Assembly: GCA_963920665.1 (NCBI GenBank)
Contig: OY987271.1
Location: forward strand, 15,379,350 to 15,443,349
DNA from: Straminergon stramineum
Lineage: Eukaryota; Streptophyta; Bryopsida; Hypnales; Calliergonaceae
Reading direction: 5' to 3'
DNA length: 64,000 nucleotides
Shown here: piece after piece, positions 63,498 to 64,000 of the stretch
Layout of the letters: every line of letters begins with the position of its first letter
How positions within the stretch are numbered: position 1 is the first letter of the stretch
Translations under genes and position numbers: made by a program
The notes under the pieces: model-generated
Databases searched by the model: none
Told to the model about the DNA's origin: nothing
Seen by the model: only the letters and a program-made list of their open reading frames with translations

Positions 63498-64000
63498 TTA
63501 ACCCTGAAGGACCAAGGGATCTACACTTAATTGCAACCAATTGCAACCTAATTGCACTCAAACCTCTCAATAATTGTAGTTCTTTATTGCATTCTCCTTA
63601 TGTACATAAAGTTAGTTCCACAAACCATTGATGGAGCTGTTTATGACACCCATCACCAAGTTTTTTAGATGAGCAACCAATGAAACATAATTACTATACA
63701 ACATGAGCATGTTTACATAATTGACCTTTGGCACTTGACCTTCTTTATGTGCATATAGCTAAAAACTACTCCCCACCATTCCCATATAGTAAGAGAAGTT
63801 TGATTGTACACCTATAAAGTTATGTTGGAATCGTGTTTCAATTGCTAACAAGAGTACGAAGACTGTACAGAAGTAAAGGTAGTAAAGCACTACTCCCTCC
63901 CTCTGAAAATGAGTGTCCTAATTGAACCTCGTGTTTTCTTAAAGATTGTTTTGAGTAGATTCTTTTTCATAACCAATCTTATTTCGGTTGCAATGAGCAC
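63498..64000 (+). mobile_element. TTAA-type left end, plus Stowaway left end, both cut by the window edge
   Basis: TTAACCCTGAAGGACCAAG at 63498 closely resembles the family A left end at 4730. A Stowaway-type terminus CTCCCTCCCTCTGAAAATGA begins at 63893 after TA at 63891. Partner ends lie outside the window. A short AATTGCAACC repeat occurs at about 63529-63560. Confidence 0.45.

Noticed and set aside
1..64000. CRISPR arrays, rRNA and tRNA genes
   Set aside because: None seen by eye. A tRNA scan was not possible, so an isolated tRNA gene could have been missed.

Overview
The window is nuclear DNA of a land plant. Genes have many introns with GT/AG borders, a plant-specific nodulin-homeobox gene and a plant organelle RNA-binding (PORR) gene are present, and the AT-rich spacers are full of plant-type MITEs (Stowaway, Emigrant/pogo-like, PIF/Harbinger-like, Mutator-like) and decayed transposases. 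The hAT transposase reminds me of families common in non-seed plants, so a bryophyte or lycophyte is possible, but the species cannot be fixed from sequence alone.

Layout: 1-828 is the 3' end of a MOB1 kinase-activator gene (+), followed by an unassigned acidic ORF (to 2020). 2.0-16.4 kb is gene-poor and repeat-rich: TTAA-flanked inverted-repeat elements, a CACTA-type end, a decayed SANT/NAM-like transposon ORF split by an 829-bp insertion, a 14-copy 80-bp tandem array and a Harbinger-like MITE. 19.25-22.44 kb is a complete nine-exon acid lipase (+). It converges on a complete, roughly 20-exon NDX homeobox gene (-) at 24.63-33.84 kb, with a Stowaway MITE between them and an Emigrant-like MITE inside an NDX intron. 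34.4-46.4 kb is again repeat territory, with a 673-bp fold-back structure, two TTAA elements and a hAT remnant. 46.48-48.29 kb is a three-exon PORR gene (-), and a Mutator-like element with a perfect 10-bp target duplication lies upstream of it. 52.6-57.7 kb is a decayed hAT transposon (-). 58.2-58.8 kb is another TTAA element. From 60.94 kb a membrane-anchored protein with a Cys-rich Apple-like domain and a cyclophilin-like domain starts (+) and runs off the window.

The host genes belong to unrelated housekeeping or regulatory pathways (Hippo/MEN-type signalling, lipid hydrolysis, chromatin/homeobox control, organellar intron splicing, secretory-pathway folding) and show no sign of co-operation. 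The most informative structures are in the repeats: a set of TTAA-bounded elements with CCY termini resembling piggyBac, a strict 80-bp-period array, a nested insertion whose removal restores the reading frame, a 330-bp-arm hairpin, and transposase ORFs whose stop codons are all compatible with C-to-T decay. Exon borders were inferred by eye from conserved protein sequence, phase and splice sites.
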